Under the pieces are notes generated by a model that was not told the DNA's origin, did no database searches, and saw nothing but the letters and a program-made list of their open reading frames with translations. From positions 1 to 42,972 of the forward strand of contig NZ_QVTC01000073.1 of NCBI RefSeq assembly GCF_003429085.1: 42,972 bases of DNA, written 5' to 3'. Below are positions 17,045 through 26,357 of this stretch, piece by piece. This DNA comes from Bacillus sp. V59.32b. Lineage in GTDB: Bacteria > Bacillota > Bacilli > Bacillales > DSM-1321. A program made the translations under genes and the position numbers. Within the stretch, counting starts at the first letter, position 1. Each line of letters begins with the position of its first letter.

Positions 17045-18025
17045 ATGGAATTAAAAACGAATCTGAACGGTAAATCGGTAAGAAAAGGTAAGCTGCAGCC
17101 AATGTTTAAGGAGTACCAGGAAGAGACATTTCTGTTTCTTGTTATCCTTATCATTCTTGCGATATCCCCCATTTTTTCACCGGAATTCTTTTCTACCTAT
17201 AATTTATTTAATTTGCTCAGGCAGATATCTTATACGGCCATCATATCGGTTGGGATGCTGCTAGTCATCTTGATTGGAGGAATTGATTTATCTGTGGGTT
17301 CGATGATGCAAGCAGTTGGCCTGTCATCTATTTTACTCCTGCAAAATCAAGTTCCAGTATGGCTGGTTGTATTAATAGGGTTGCTGTTTGGCTTATTCTT
17401 AGGCTTAATCAACGGAGTATTGATTACATTCGGCCGCTTGCAACCGTTTATCGTAACGCTGGGCACGATGGTAATCATTGAAGGTGTTACTCTAGTAATT
17501 ACAAAAGGAAAAGGTGTCAGTGGGGATGTAAGTGATTCATTTTTAATGATAGGCGCTGGTTACTTGGGGCCGATTCCGGTTCCGGTGATCATAATGGTTT
17601 TAATATATTTGGCGGGTTACTTTGCCTTAACTAAAACGGTATTCGGCCGCCATATCTATGCACTGGGGTCTAATCGGGTGTCGGCATTCAATTCGGGCAT
17701 CAATGTAAGTAAAATTCAAATCTTAATTTATTCTTTTTCTGGTTTATTTGCAGCGGTTGCAGGCTTACTTGTTGCTTCAAGAACAGGAGCGTTTCAACCT
17801 GGCGGAGCGACAGGAATGGAGTTGAACGCGATTGCCGCGGTCGTTGTAGGCGGTGCCAGCTTGGCTGGTGGAAAAGGCACAATTGGCGGTACATTTCTAG
17901 GAGCCCTGTTAGCAGGCCTGCTATTTAACCTGTTGGTTTTTCTTAATATGAATACCTATATTCAACAATTCATATTAGGCATCATCATCCTGGCAGCCGT
18001 TATTATTTCCGCATTTAGACGGTAA
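17045..18025 (+). CDS. Ribose-type ABC importer, permease subunit 1 (RbsC-like)
   Basis: A 326-residue membrane protein of the BPD_transp_2 family with about 8 to 10 transmembrane segments. Family hallmarks include LIGGIDLSVGS near residue 80, INGVLITFGRLQPFIVTLGT, and a C-terminal AAVVVGGASLAGGKGTIGGT, the coupling region that contacts the ATPase. A gene for a second, clearly different RbsC-like permease follows the ATPase at 19555, so the channel is probably a heterodimer, unlike the RbsC homodimer. The start at ATG 17045 has a weak site (AAAGGGAACGAC), which together with the upstream hairpin suggests low expression. Confidence 0.88.
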   Translation: MELKTNLNGKSVRKGKLQPMFKEYQEETFLFLVILIILAISPIFSPEFFSTYNLFNLLRQISYTAIISVGMLLVILIGGIDLSVGSMMQAVGLSSILLLQNQVPVWLVVLIGLLFGLFLGLINGVLITFGRLQPFIVTLGTMVIIEGVTLVITKGKGVSGDVSDSFLMIGAGYLGPIPVPVIIMVLIYLAGYFALTKTVFGRHIYALGSNRVSAFNSGINVSKIQILIYSFSGLFAAVAGLLVASRTGAFQPGGATGMELNAIAAVVVGGASLAGGKGTIGGTFLGALLAGLLFNLLVFLNMNTYIQQFILGIIILAAVIISAFRR

Positions 18026-18065
18026 GGTTAGTTGAAAAATCAATTAATGATGAAGAGGTAATGAA

Positions 18066-19550
18066 ATGGAGAAACCTATCCTTGAGCTAAAAAGCATATC
18101 AAAAAAATTTGGTCCTGCTTATGCACTTAAAGATATTAATCTGACGATAAATAAAGGAGAGTTCCATGCACTTGTTGGTGAAAATGGTGCCGGTAAATCA
18201 ACGTTAATCAAGATGTTATCAGGTGTGCATCTACCGGATGAAGGAGACATTTACTTTAAAGGTAAGCCGGTAAAGTTTTCATCACCTTATATGGCGCAGA
18301 ATCAGGGTGTCAGCACTTTGTTCCAAGAGATTCAAGAAATACCTGCCTTAACGGTTGCTGAGAATATTTTTTTAGGGAGGGAACATCAAAAGCTTTCTTT
18401 TATAGAATGGAGAAAACTCTATCGTGAAGCAGCAGAACTTTTAACAAGCTTGAGTATCCCTATAGATCCTCGAAAAAACATGGAGGAACTAACAATTTCT
18501 CAACGAAAAATGGTTGAGATCGCCAGATCTGTATCAATCAACGCCGAATTGTTAATCATGGATGAACCTTCAGCAAATTTGAATGAAGATGAATTAAATG
18601 TACTATTTAATATGATAGAGCAATTGAGAAGCAGAAACGTGACAATAATATATATTTCCCATCGGTTGAGAGAAATCTTCAATTTAGCTGATCGTGTTAC
18701 CGTTCTAAGGGATGGACAGCTTGTGCAAACAATGTCCATTGAAGAAACGGATGAAACCAAATTGGTCCAGCTAATGATAGGAAGACAATTAAAAGAGTAT
18801 TATCCGGTAAATACCGAAACAATTGGGGAAACCGTTTTAGATGTAAAGAATCTGAGTGTTCCAGAGACATTAGACAATGTGAGTTTTAATCTTAAAAAAC
18901 GGGAGATTCTGGGTTTTGCCGGACTTGCAGGTTCGGGAGGAGATGTATTAACAAAAGTACTATTTGGTCTTGTTAAGGATTTCTCAGGGGACATAAAACT
19001 TGATGGTGAACCCTTTTTTCCTAAGAATCCACGCCAGTGCATTCGGAAAGGGATTTCCTATGTACCTGAGGACAGGAAAACTCAAGGATTATTCCTTAAT
19101 CTAAGTGTTAAAACAAATATGTCAATTATCTCACTTGCTAAATATAAAAAGTTCGGGTTTATTAATGGTCAAAAAGAAACCACTGACGCGAATGATTTAG
19201 TTGGTCACTTATCAGTTCGACCCAACGATTCAACAAAGCAAGTTAGGAATTTAAGCGGTGGTAATCAACAAAAAGCGCTAATCGGGCGTTGGCTGCTGGA
19301 TAAATATAAGATATTAATTCTTGAAGAACCTACCCGTGGAGTCGATGTAGGCGCAAAAATGGAAATTTACCAAGAGATTAATAAATTATTGAAAACAGAC
19401 CTTTCGATTATAATGGTATCCTCTGAGATGCCTGAGCTTCTTGGGATGTGTGATCGAATACTCGTGTTTTCGGATGGAAGAATAACCGCTGAACTAGATA
19501 GGGAAGAAGCGACAGAAGAAAAAATTATGGAACACGCATTTCCGAGGTGA
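18066..19550 (+). CDS. Ribose-type ABC importer, tandem ATPase subunit (RbsA/MglA-like)
   Basis: A 494-residue protein with two ABC domains. The first (residues 1-240) has Walker A GENGAGKST, a degenerate signature and Walker B LLIMDEPSANL. The second (about 255-490) has an altered Walker A (GLAGSGGDVLTKVL, lacking the usual Lys-Ser/Thr), the signature LSGGNQQK and EEPTRGVDVGAK. Asymmetry with one inactive site is normal for the sugar-importing CUT2 class. It powers transport through the two permeases encoded on either side. Its start, ATG 18066, follows GAAGAGG at 18051. The stop at 19550 lies four bases before the next start, so translation is coupled. Confidence 0.9.
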   Translation: MEKPILELKSISKKFGPAYALKDINLTINKGEFHALVGENGAGKSTLIKMLSGVHLPDEGDIYFKGKPVKFSSPYMAQNQGVSTLFQEIQEIPALTVAENIFLGREHQKLSFIEWRKLYREAAELLTSLSIPIDPRKNMEELTISQRKMVEIARSVSINAELLIMDEPSANLNEDELNVLFNMIEQLRSRNVTIIYISHRLREIFNLADRVTVLRDGQLVQTMSIEETDETKLVQLMIGRQLKEYYPVNTETIGETVLDVKNLSVPETLDNVSFNLKKREILGFAGLAGSGGDVLTKVLFGLVKDFSGDIKLDGEPFFPKNPRQCIRKGISYVPEDRKTQGLFLNLSVKTNMSIISLAKYKKFGFINGQKETTDANDLVGHLSVRPNDSTKQVRNLSGGNQQKALIGRWLLDKYKILILEEPTRGVDVGAKMEIYQEINKLLKTDLSIIMVSSEMPELLGMCDRILVFSDGRITAELDREEATEEKIMEHAFPR

Positions 19551-19554
19551 GAAT

Positions 19555-20490
19555 ATGAAAATTATTAATAACCAAGTACCGATCATCACGCTTATCGTGT
19601 TGATCGTCTTAGGCTCCTTATTGTCCGATCATTTTTTTACATTTAAAAATGCGAGCAATATGATCCAATTTAGTGCAGAAATAGCTTTAATCTCCATTGG
19701 CATGGCTTTTGTCATTTTTACAGGTGGTATCGATTTATCTGTCGGTTCCACTGTGGCTTTTGCGGCGGTTATAAGCGCAAATATGCAACATTTAGGTGTG
19801 GGCTTAGTCCTGTTTCTTATCATTATAATAGGGGGTCTGATAGGTTTCATTAACGGACTCGTGATCACAAAAGCTAAGGTCGAGCCTTTTATGGCGACAC
19901 TTGCCATGATGGCTATTGTCAGGGCCTTGACGCTTTGGTATACCAATGGTGGTCCGATTCTGAAAAGTATTCCAGCAAGCTTTAAACAATTGGCAAATGA
20001 TTTCTTAGGAATCCCGCTTCCGGTTGTATATGTAATCGTAGCCTTTATCCTCGGCTATATTGTTCTAAACCATACACCATTTGGGAGACATGTATTAGCA
20101 GTGGGCGGAGGAGAAGAGACCTCCAGGCTTTTTGGAATTAAAGTGGAGAAAGTGAAAATCTCCGTCTATATTATTAGCGGTACTCTGGCAGCTCTGGCAG
20201 GAGCTTTAATTACCGCTAGAATAGGAATGGGTGAGCCGAGATCAGGTTACGGTTTCGAATTGATGGCTATAGCAGTAGTTATTGTCGGCGGAACAAATCT
20301 GATGGGCGGAAGGGGAACAATCGGAGGCACATTTATTGGATTAATGATCATTACTGTCGTTATGAATATCATGAGTCTTTTAGATATATCGTCTTTTATC
20401 CAGCCAATCGTACGCGGCTTGATTATCATTTTGGCTGCTCTGGCCATTTCACGGATGGGCAAAACTAAAAATGTTCCCGAAACTTCTTAG
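19555..20490 (+). CDS. Ribose-type ABC importer, permease subunit 2 (RbsC-like)
   Basis: A 311-residue BPD_transp_2 permease with the family motifs FTGGIDLSVGSTVAFAAV, FINGLVITKAKVEPFMATLA and VIVGGTNLMGGRGTIGGT. It is distinct from the permease at 17045, so the two probably form a heterodimeric channel driven by the tandem ATPase. ATG 19555 is close-coupled to the ATPase gene, with GAGGTGAG immediately upstream inside its end. No gene follows for 250 bases, and no clear terminator was seen in that gap, so the sensor kinase gene downstream may be partly co-transcribed. Confidence 0.88.
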   Translation: MKIINNQVPIITLIVLIVLGSLLSDHFFTFKNASNMIQFSAEIALISIGMAFVIFTGGIDLSVGSTVAFAAVISANMQHLGVGLVLFLIIIIGGLIGFINGLVITKAKVEPFMATLAMMAIVRALTLWYTNGGPILKSIPASFKQLANDFLGIPLPVVYVIVAFILGYIVLNHTPFGRHVLAVGGGEETSRLFGIKVEKVKISVYIISGTLAALAGALITARIGMGEPRSGYGFELMAIAVVIVGGTNLMGGRGTIGGTFIGLMIITVVMNIMSLLDISSFIQPIVRGLIIILAALAISRMGKTKNVPETS

Positions 20491-20742
20491 GAGCCGTTAT
20501 ACCAATTTATGTTGGTAAGTGTACTCGGTCACTTTTCGCTATGCCTTTGAGAGAGTGCACTTGCCTGCATATTTTGTAACGATGAATCTTATAGGATCCT
20601 AATTGTGAAATACATCAATTATAGATCTTTTCCGAAAAGAAGGATTTTATTGTGTTATCTTGAAATAGAATAAAATATAGGATAAATCATCCGTATATGC
20701 GCTATCATCATGTGGAAATTTCGATATAAGGGGTTGCAAGCA

Positions 20743-22506
20743 ATGAAAGATGTGCTGCGTACAATGATTAAATTTCTTGACTCTAGCATAAAGCGAAAGA
20801 TGATTGTTATGGTGGTAGTCACTTTAATCTTTGTCGTTGGCATGATAGATATCGTAACCTATGGTGTTTCTATTAATCTGCAAATGAATGATGCAAAAGC
20901 AAATGATGCTCGCAAAGTCCAATTTGTTATTGAAAATATCGATGAAACAATCTCCAACATGAGCAGTTTAATGGATAGTATATCACAGGACGCAGAGATT
21001 CAGTCCATGCTTAGCAATTCTTCCGTAATTTCAGTCAGTAATTTAGAAAAGATAATCTTCTCCAAAACCTCTTATTCCTCCAATATATTTGAACATTTAT
21101 ATTTATATGATAATCAAAAATTAATAATTAAACTGAATTTTAATAGTGGGAATAAAACTAATCGTAACATGATAAACCAGACAACATTTAATAAGTACCG
21201 TTTTGATACTGTTGGAAGAACGTCCTGGAGAATTGAAAACGGTGTCATCTATATTGATAAGGCGATTCGGCAGCGGGAATCGCTCAAGATTCTTGGCTAT
21301 ATCACTATTGCCTTAAAAGAAGATTACATGAAGCAGCGATTGCAATCTGAGGAATATAGATATACTTACGTTTTTAACGAAAATGGGGATGTGATCGTGA
21401 GCAGTAATAAGATAGCGGAGCTGAACTTAGATGAGTTATATTCCAGAGCGAAGCAAGAACCCAATGGTATACCTACACAACTAAACATCAAACCTTTTGG
21501 CAAGATGATCTTTACCACAAATATTTCTGAATTTGGCAAGTGGAGAGTAGTTTCCCTTGTTCCTGTTAAAGAAATTGCTAAAGGACCTGAACTTATTGGT
21601 TGGTGGATCATGATAATTGGTTTTCTAGGCATCTTGGTTGGCATAATCATCACTTGGAAGGGCACTAAGCGCTTAATAGCACCATTATATCAATTAAAAC
21701 AAGTAATGGACCAAGTCGAAACCGGTTATTTCAAGCAAAATGTGAATATTCAAAGCAATGATGAATTTGCACGGCTAGGACGAAGCTTTAATCGGATGAT
21801 GGAAGAAATTAACCATTTGATTTCCGAGGTATATCAGAAGGAACTATCCCAACGAGAATCGGAATATAAGGCATTAAAAGCGCAAATCAATCCGCATTTT
21901 CTTTATAATACGTTGGATACGATCCGCTGGCTCGCTCTTTATGGAGAATCTAAAAAGATAGAAAAAGTAGCAATATCATTGGCTCATTTATTAAAAGCAA
22001 GTTTGAAGGAAAGCAAAGAAATGATTCCGATTAAAACTGAAATGGAGTATATTAATGCTTATTTATTCATCCAACAGACCCGTTTTGAAAAAATTAACGT
22101 TTCTATATATTTAGATGAAGATATCACTAATTTCTTTATCCCAAGATTCATCTTACAGCCATTAGTGGAAAATTCGTTTATCCACGGTCTTGAAAAGAAA
22201 GTGGGAAATGGAAATTTAATTATTAGCGGTTCAGTGAGTCACCAAAGCTTAACCATAAGGGTTATCGATAATGGTGTTGGAATGAATCAAGAAGAAGCAC
22301 AGTTATTGTTATCAGCAAAAGAGGATGAACATATAGACATTGCCAAAGGAACCGGGAAAGGTCTCAAAAACGTAAATAAAAGAATCCAAGCATTATTTGG
22401 TGAAGAATATGGTTTATCAATTCAAAGTTCATTAGATACAGGAACAATTGTAGAAATAATGCTACCGGCTATAAAGCACAGCATAATGACTTCTAAATCC
22501 ATATAG
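20743..22506 (+). CDS. YesM-type sensor histidine kinase
   Basis: A 587-residue membrane kinase. One N-terminal transmembrane helix (about residues 18-40) and a second (about 285-308) enclose a 240-residue extracellular sensing domain (Cache-like). A HAMP domain follows (TKRLIAPLYQLKQVMDQVET). The His_kinase (PF06580-type) motif AQINPHFLYNTLD holds the likely phosphoacceptor His385, and the HATPase region shows LQPLVENSFIHG, DNGVGM and GTGKGLKNVNKR. ATG 20743 is preferred over 20710 because AAGGGG lies eight bases upstream. It forms a pair with the AraC-type regulator gene 13 bases downstream. In Bacillus and Paenibacillus such pairs usually control neighbouring sugar importers, here the RbsABC-like genes. 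Confidence 0.9.
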   Translation: MKDVLRTMIKFLDSSIKRKMIVMVVVTLIFVVGMIDIVTYGVSINLQMNDAKANDARKVQFVIENIDETISNMSSLMDSISQDAEIQSMLSNSSVISVSNLEKIIFSKTSYSSNIFEHLYLYDNQKLIIKLNFNSGNKTNRNMINQTTFNKYRFDTVGRTSWRIENGVIYIDKAIRQRESLKILGYITIALKEDYMKQRLQSEEYRYTYVFNENGDVIVSSNKIAELNLDELYSRAKQEPNGIPTQLNIKPFGKMIFTTNISEFGKWRVVSLVPVKEIAKGPELIGWWIMIIGFLGILVGIIITWKGTKRLIAPLYQLKQVMDQVETGYFKQNVNIQSNDEFARLGRSFNRMMEEINHLISEVYQKELSQRESEYKALKAQINPHFLYNTLDTIRWLALYGESKKIEKVAISLAHLLKASLKESKEMIPIKTEMEYINAYLFIQQTRFEKINVSIYLDEDITNFFIPRFILQPLVENSFIHGLEKKVGNGNLIISGSVSHQSLTIRVIDNGVGMNQEEAQLLLSAKEDEHIDIAKGTGKGLKNVNKRIQALFGEEYGLSIQSSLDTGTIVEIMLPAIKHSIMTSKSI

Positions 22507-22519
22507 GGTGGGGTTATAG

Positions 22520-24106
22520 ATGTATAAAGTGGTGATTGTTGATGATGAGACAATTGTAAGCCGCGGATTAAGCGAGAAGGTAGATTGGGCAGAACTGAAC
22601 TGCATGGTTTGTGCGATAGGAAACAATGGTATGGAAGGGAAGGAATTAGTCGACCGTTACCAGCCGGATATCTTAATGACAGACATTAAAATGCCTGGAA
22701 TGAGTGGGTTGGAACTAGCAGAATATATAAATAGGAATTATCCCCATATGGTTAGTATCTTACTCAGTGGATACAGTGAATTTGAATATGCCCGCGAGGC
22801 TGTTCGTCATCAGGTTTTTGATTACTTGTTAAAACCTATAGAATTACACGACTTGCACGCCTGCATTAGAAGAGCTATTGAGCAACTAGACAGTTCAGGT
22901 GACGATGATATGAAGAATAAGGATTCAGTAAACCATTCTGTCGTAGAATCAGGAATCCTGCTTGATCTTATTGTTAATGGAAATAAAGATATAGCAAGTT
23001 TAAGAGAAAAGATGAGTCAATTTAATATTAACTTTACGAGCGGACAGACGGTTGTATTCGAACTTTATAAACCATTGGATTCCACTTCTGACGAATCCTC
23101 CTCATTATCTCAATTTGCGACCAATAATATTCTGAAAGAGACATTTCAAAATTTCAATTTGGAAATTACATTGATTAATATCGAAAACAAAAGTGTTGTT
23201 ATTGTGAAATTTGATCCAAATTCCGAACAAAAGAGCGCAGAAGAGCAATTAGTTGAAGTGACAAACCTCTGTCAGGAGAATATTCAGCTTTATTTAAATA
23301 AAAAGATAAACGCGGGAATCGGCAAATTCTTTCGTGATGTTGACGAACTAAATGGCTCTTTTAAGTCAGCAATCAAAGATTTGGAGACTCATATATTCTG
23401 GGGAAAGAATAGATATCATACTCAAAACATAAAAAGCAGAGATAGTTTTAAAAAGGTGGCCGCTCACCTCAGTCCAGAACATTTCCAGGTGATTTACGAA
23501 GGAGATTTAAATGAGTCAAAAATTTTTATTGAAAACTTTATGGGAAAAATTAGATTTTACAGGGATAAGAACTTTGCTTTGAATAGCTGTCTTGATTTTT
23601 TAGTAGGATTACTAAAAGTTATTCCCGATTGGCAAGCGAAACAGAATATCACACAAGCGATTACGTCCATACCGAGTCTGAGAACCTTTAATGAATACAA
23701 TTATGAGATGATCCGCATAGTGGAATTGGTTTGTCTTGAAGCCCGGCAAAGAAACGCCGATTTAAAGGCAACTCTATTAGATCAAATAAAAATGTATTTA
23801 AATACGCATTACCATGAACCTAACATAAGTCTTCAATATATTGCTGAAGTATTCCATGTAAGCACAAGTCATCTAAGCAGATTATTCAAAAAAGAAACAG
23901 GTGTAAACTTTAGTGAGTTTCTTACTAAAAAAAGAGTGGAGCGAGCTAGGAAACTACTAGAAGAAGATCATCGGATGTCGATTCTCGAAATTGCAAATAG
24001 AGTTGGCTTTCTTGATGGTAAATACTTTGGGCAAGTATTTAAAAAATATTATGGGTATACTCCTTCTGACTACAAAGAGATTGTAAAAAAAAGTTATATT
24101 AGTTGA
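22520..24106 (+). CDS. YesN-type response regulator, receiver plus AraC HTH
   Basis: A 528-residue cytoplasmic regulator. Residues 1-120 form a receiver domain with the acidic pair Asp8-Asp9, phospho-acceptor Asp55 (MTDIKMPGMSG) and Lys106-type LLKPIE. A middle region of about 270 residues has no clear motif. The C-terminus (about 420-520) is an AraC/XylS double HTH (ISLQYIAEVFHVSTSHLSRL, ILEIANRVGFLDGKYFGQVF, YYGYTPSDYKE). It is the partner of the upstream kinase and probably activates the importer and peptidase genes upstream. Its last eight bases overlap the end of the convergent solute-binding gene, so opposing transcription could interfere. Confidence 0.9.
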   Translation: MYKVVIVDDETIVSRGLSEKVDWAELNCMVCAIGNNGMEGKELVDRYQPDILMTDIKMPGMSGLELAEYINRNYPHMVSILLSGYSEFEYAREAVRHQVFDYLLKPIELHDLHACIRRAIEQLDSSGDDDMKNKDSVNHSVVESGILLDLIVNGNKDIASLREKMSQFNINFTSGQTVVFELYKPLDSTSDESSSLSQFATNNILKETFQNFNLEITLINIENKSVVIVKFDPNSEQKSAEEQLVEVTNLCQENIQLYLNKKINAGIGKFFRDVDELNGSFKSAIKDLETHIFWGKNRYHTQNIKSRDSFKKVAAHLSPEHFQVIYEGDLNESKIFIENFMGKIRFYRDKNFALNSCLDFLVGLLKVIPDWQAKQNITQAITSIPSLRTFNEYNYEMIRIVELVCLEARQRNADLKATLLDQIKMYLNTHYHEPNISLQYIAEVFHVSTSHLSRLFKKETGVNFSEFLTKKRVERARKLLEEDHRMSILEIANRVGFLDGKYFGQVFKKYYGYTPSDYKEIVKKSYIS

Positions 24107-25421
24107 TTTCATTTTTATCTAACAACCTTTTTGCTTCATCTAACGATTCCTTTGGTGCTTTATTTGTTAAGAGTGTGGATGTTATGGATGTCTGCAATAT
24201 CTCAGACCAGTCGGTATATGCCTCCAAACTAGGCCGGTTCACAGCATACTCAAATTGTTCGTCCATAAGATTCAAGCTAGGATATTTTTGCTTCAGTTCT
24301 GGATTATCAATCAAATCGTTCCAAACCGGAAGACTTCCAGTGTAATCAGTAACAAAAATGTCATTTCTCCGTTTGTTTGCCATTTCAATCAATTTCCAAG
24401 CCCAATCTTTGTTTTTTGAACTTTTGGCAATACCTAATGCCATGCCTCCCATTACCGTAGAGCTTTTAAGGTGATCTTTAAAACCAGGTGCTAAAGCGAT
24501 TTTTATATCTTGATTATGCTTCAGTTCACTCGCTGCAGAGGCCCAGTTTATCATGAACGGTATTTCTCCTTCGGCAAATGTTTTCGTTACTGAAGTATCA
24601 TCTAAAGTTAAGGAAGCAGGGTCTGATAGCTCCTTGTCCGTTAAGGAGCTTTGCATAAATTCCAAGGCTTCTAATCCACTTTCCCGATTAAAAATCCAGT
24701 TCCCTTTTTCGTCTTTAAACTGGCCATCTAAAGCGTTAAGTAGCATAGTGTAGTCACAGACTAATCCTTCTGCATCCTGCCATCCCCAAATGATACCGTA
24801 ATCAACAATTTCTTTTTCCTTTAAATAGGCTACCATATTCATTAATTCTTCCCACGTTTTTGGAGGAGCGTAAACCCCAATTTTCTTTAACATTTTTTCA
24901 TTGTAGTACAGATATTTACCTTCAAGAGTCACGGGGAATGCATAAAGCTCTGGAAGCGCGTACAATTCGTTGCTGACTGCACCTGATTCATAAGAAATTG
25001 GTATAACCTTATCTCTTAAATCTGTTTGATTGTATTGGTTAAGAGGCTCTAGAAAACCTGCTTTGGCAAACTCCTTTGTCCATACAGTATCCACTAGGGT
25101 GAGATCGATATCTGTATTAGGTTCGCTAAGGTTCTTTGTGATTTTATGATGTAAATTATTGTAATCGGTTGAAAGTAACTCTACATGGATTCCGTATTGT
25201 TTTTCGTATTCAGCACTGATCTGCTCAATGTAAGGCTTAAAAGCAGTATCAACGATGATCTTAATTTTTTTAGGTTTTTCTGCACTGTCCTCATTTATGG
25301 AGTTATCTTCTCCTGAAGTCAAAGTCTTAGGGGTAGCAAACTGATTGTAAGAATAATAAACAATCACAAGTACAATAATTATGATGGGAGCAAAAAGACT
25401 TTTTATATTTAAATTCCACAT
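24099..25421 (-). CDS. Membrane-anchored extracellular solute-binding protein (family 1), possible co-sensor
   Basis: A 440-residue protein with an uncleaved-looking N-terminal membrane helix (LFAPIIIIVLVIVYYS, residues about 9-25) and no lipobox Cys. The rest is an SBP_bac_1 domain (IKIIVDTAFKPYIEQISAEY, LTLVDTVWTKEFAKAGFLEP, KTWEELMNMVAYLKE, FAEGEIPFMINWASAA). No permease or ATPase of its CUT1 class is nearby. Position beside a YesM/YesN pair, and a helix anchor instead of a lipid, suggest a sensory accessory that presents a ligand to the kinase, as known for some three-component systems; this is inference. A transporter-less importer subunit serving a permease elsewhere is the alternative. 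GAGG nine bases before ATG 25421 supports the start. Confidence 0.82.
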   Translation of the reverse strand: MWNLNIKSLFAPIIIIVLVIVYYSYNQFATPKTLTSGEDNSINEDSAEKPKKIKIIVDTAFKPYIEQISAEYEKQYGIHVELLSTDYNNLHHKITKNLSEPNTDIDLTLVDTVWTKEFAKAGFLEPLNQYNQTDLRDKVIPISYESGAVSNELYALPELYAFPVTLEGKYLYYNEKMLKKIGVYAPPKTWEELMNMVAYLKEKEIVDYGIIWGWQDAEGLVCDYTMLLNALDGQFKDEKGNWIFNRESGLEALEFMQSSLTDKELSDPASLTLDDTSVTKTFAEGEIPFMINWASAASELKHNQDIKIALAPGFKDHLKSSTVMGGMALGIAKSSKNKDWAWKLIEMANKRRNDIFVTDYTGSLPVWNDLIDNPELKQKYPSLNLMDEQFEYAVNRPSLEAYTDWSEILQTSITSTLLTNKAPKESLDEAKRLLDKNEIN

Positions 25422-25753
25422 GGCAATAACCTCACTGTTATATTAATATAAAAGATTTTGAGTCTATTCATTGAAAGCAAAGCTTAACCATGTCTTATGG
25501 AGACTATATCATTTCCAATCTACATAAAAAATGTCCCATTTGCAGCTTGAAATAATTGTCAGATCATCCCTATTTGTCTAAATCTCATACCATAATTATA
25601 CTTACTCTACCTAACAAAATCGATAAAAAATCAAAATTGAGCAAATTATTAAACCTTGAAATATTATATATAAGATTTAAAGATAAAGAAATGATAACTA
25701 CGGCAGTTTGTAAAGTGAAGCAGACTTTGTTGTGAGAGCATAATTCAACTGAA
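25422..25753. other. Intergenic region without recognised gene
   Basis: AT-rich upstream region of the minus-strand solute-binding gene, which should hold its promoter. A 60-codon minus-strand frame at 25585-25767 has no ribosome binding site and overlaps the following hairpin, so it is not called. Confidence 0.4.
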
Positions 25754-25807
25754 TAAAGAAAGAGCATGCGTTGATCAACTGTTCAAAACACGCACTTTCT
25801 TTTTATT
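25754..25807. terminator. Hairpin with T tract
   Basis: AAAGAAAG plus TGCGT on the left pair with ACGCA plus CTTTCTTT on the right with small internal mismatches, followed by TTTTATT. It could terminate a plus-strand transcript or the decayed minus-strand genes beyond. Confidence 0.55.
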
Positions 25808-25855
25808 CGTTTAGCAGAATACTAGTTTAATTTGAGCAATCTATTATTCCAGAGT

Positions 25856-25939
25856 TCATAAAGCTTCCCTAATCACTTTCTTATAATAAAGGACAGATAG
25901 CATCCCAAATATCGAGTAGAGGACGGTATAAACGACCAT
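25856..25939 (-). other. Possible tiny membrane peptide or gene remnant
   Basis: The minus strand encodes MVVYTVLYSIFGMLSVLYYK then KVIREAL, one hydrophobic helix with a basic tail. No ribosome binding site precedes the ATG at 25939. It follows the HINT relic on the same strand and may be the remnant of a small toxin- or immunity-linked membrane protein, or chance. Confidence 0.25.
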
Positions 25940-25982
25940 CTCGTATTCTTTCTTTCTGGCAACTTAACCACCTCAATAAATC

Positions 25983-26230
25983 TTATTGGAAATAGTTACC
26001 ACATCCTTCACCCTCTATCCAAAAGGGATGTTCATCAGTGGTCATTCTTATTTCATTCCCTATATAAATTTCTTATATCTGTTTTACTTCTCTTTGGTAG
26101 AACCATTCAACTTCCTTATAGCCCATGTCACCAGTATTTTCATCTTTTGCAAGTACCTTATCGCCTATATTAACATCTTGAATTGCTTTCTCACGATCAA
26201 TTGTTTTATTTTAGTTCCTAAGGTAAAGCA
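25983..26230 (-). pseudogene. Polymorphic-toxin pretoxin HINT domain, relic
   Basis: On the minus strand a first frame gives CFTLGTKIK, with the conserved Cys1 of HINT domains. After a one-base shift at about 26200 it continues DREKAIQDVNIGDKVLAKDE, NTGDMGYKEVEWFYQREVKQ, a TAA at 26073-26075, then EIYIGNEIRMTTDEHPFWIE. This is the classic PT-HINT order (Cys1, IGDKVLAKD, TxxHPFW with the catalytic His). Such domains sit between the large secretion part of Rhs/WapA-like toxins and a C-terminal toxin, which they release. Both the N-terminal carrier and the toxin are missing here. The relic shows the region once held a contact-dependent or secreted toxin gene. Confidence 0.8.
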
Positions 26231-26357
26231 ATCATATCGTGAATAATGTAAAATGAAGTTGTAATGTTATACAATTCTTTTTAAAGATTAGGACTATGAA
26301 TAAACTAAGAAAAAGAACTGAAAACCTAACAATAAACTAATGCGGGAGACAGATATC

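Noticed and set aside
25585-25767. 60-codon minus-strand hydrophobic frame
   Set aside because: Overlaps a hairpin with T tract, no ribosome binding site, composition explained by AT-richness.
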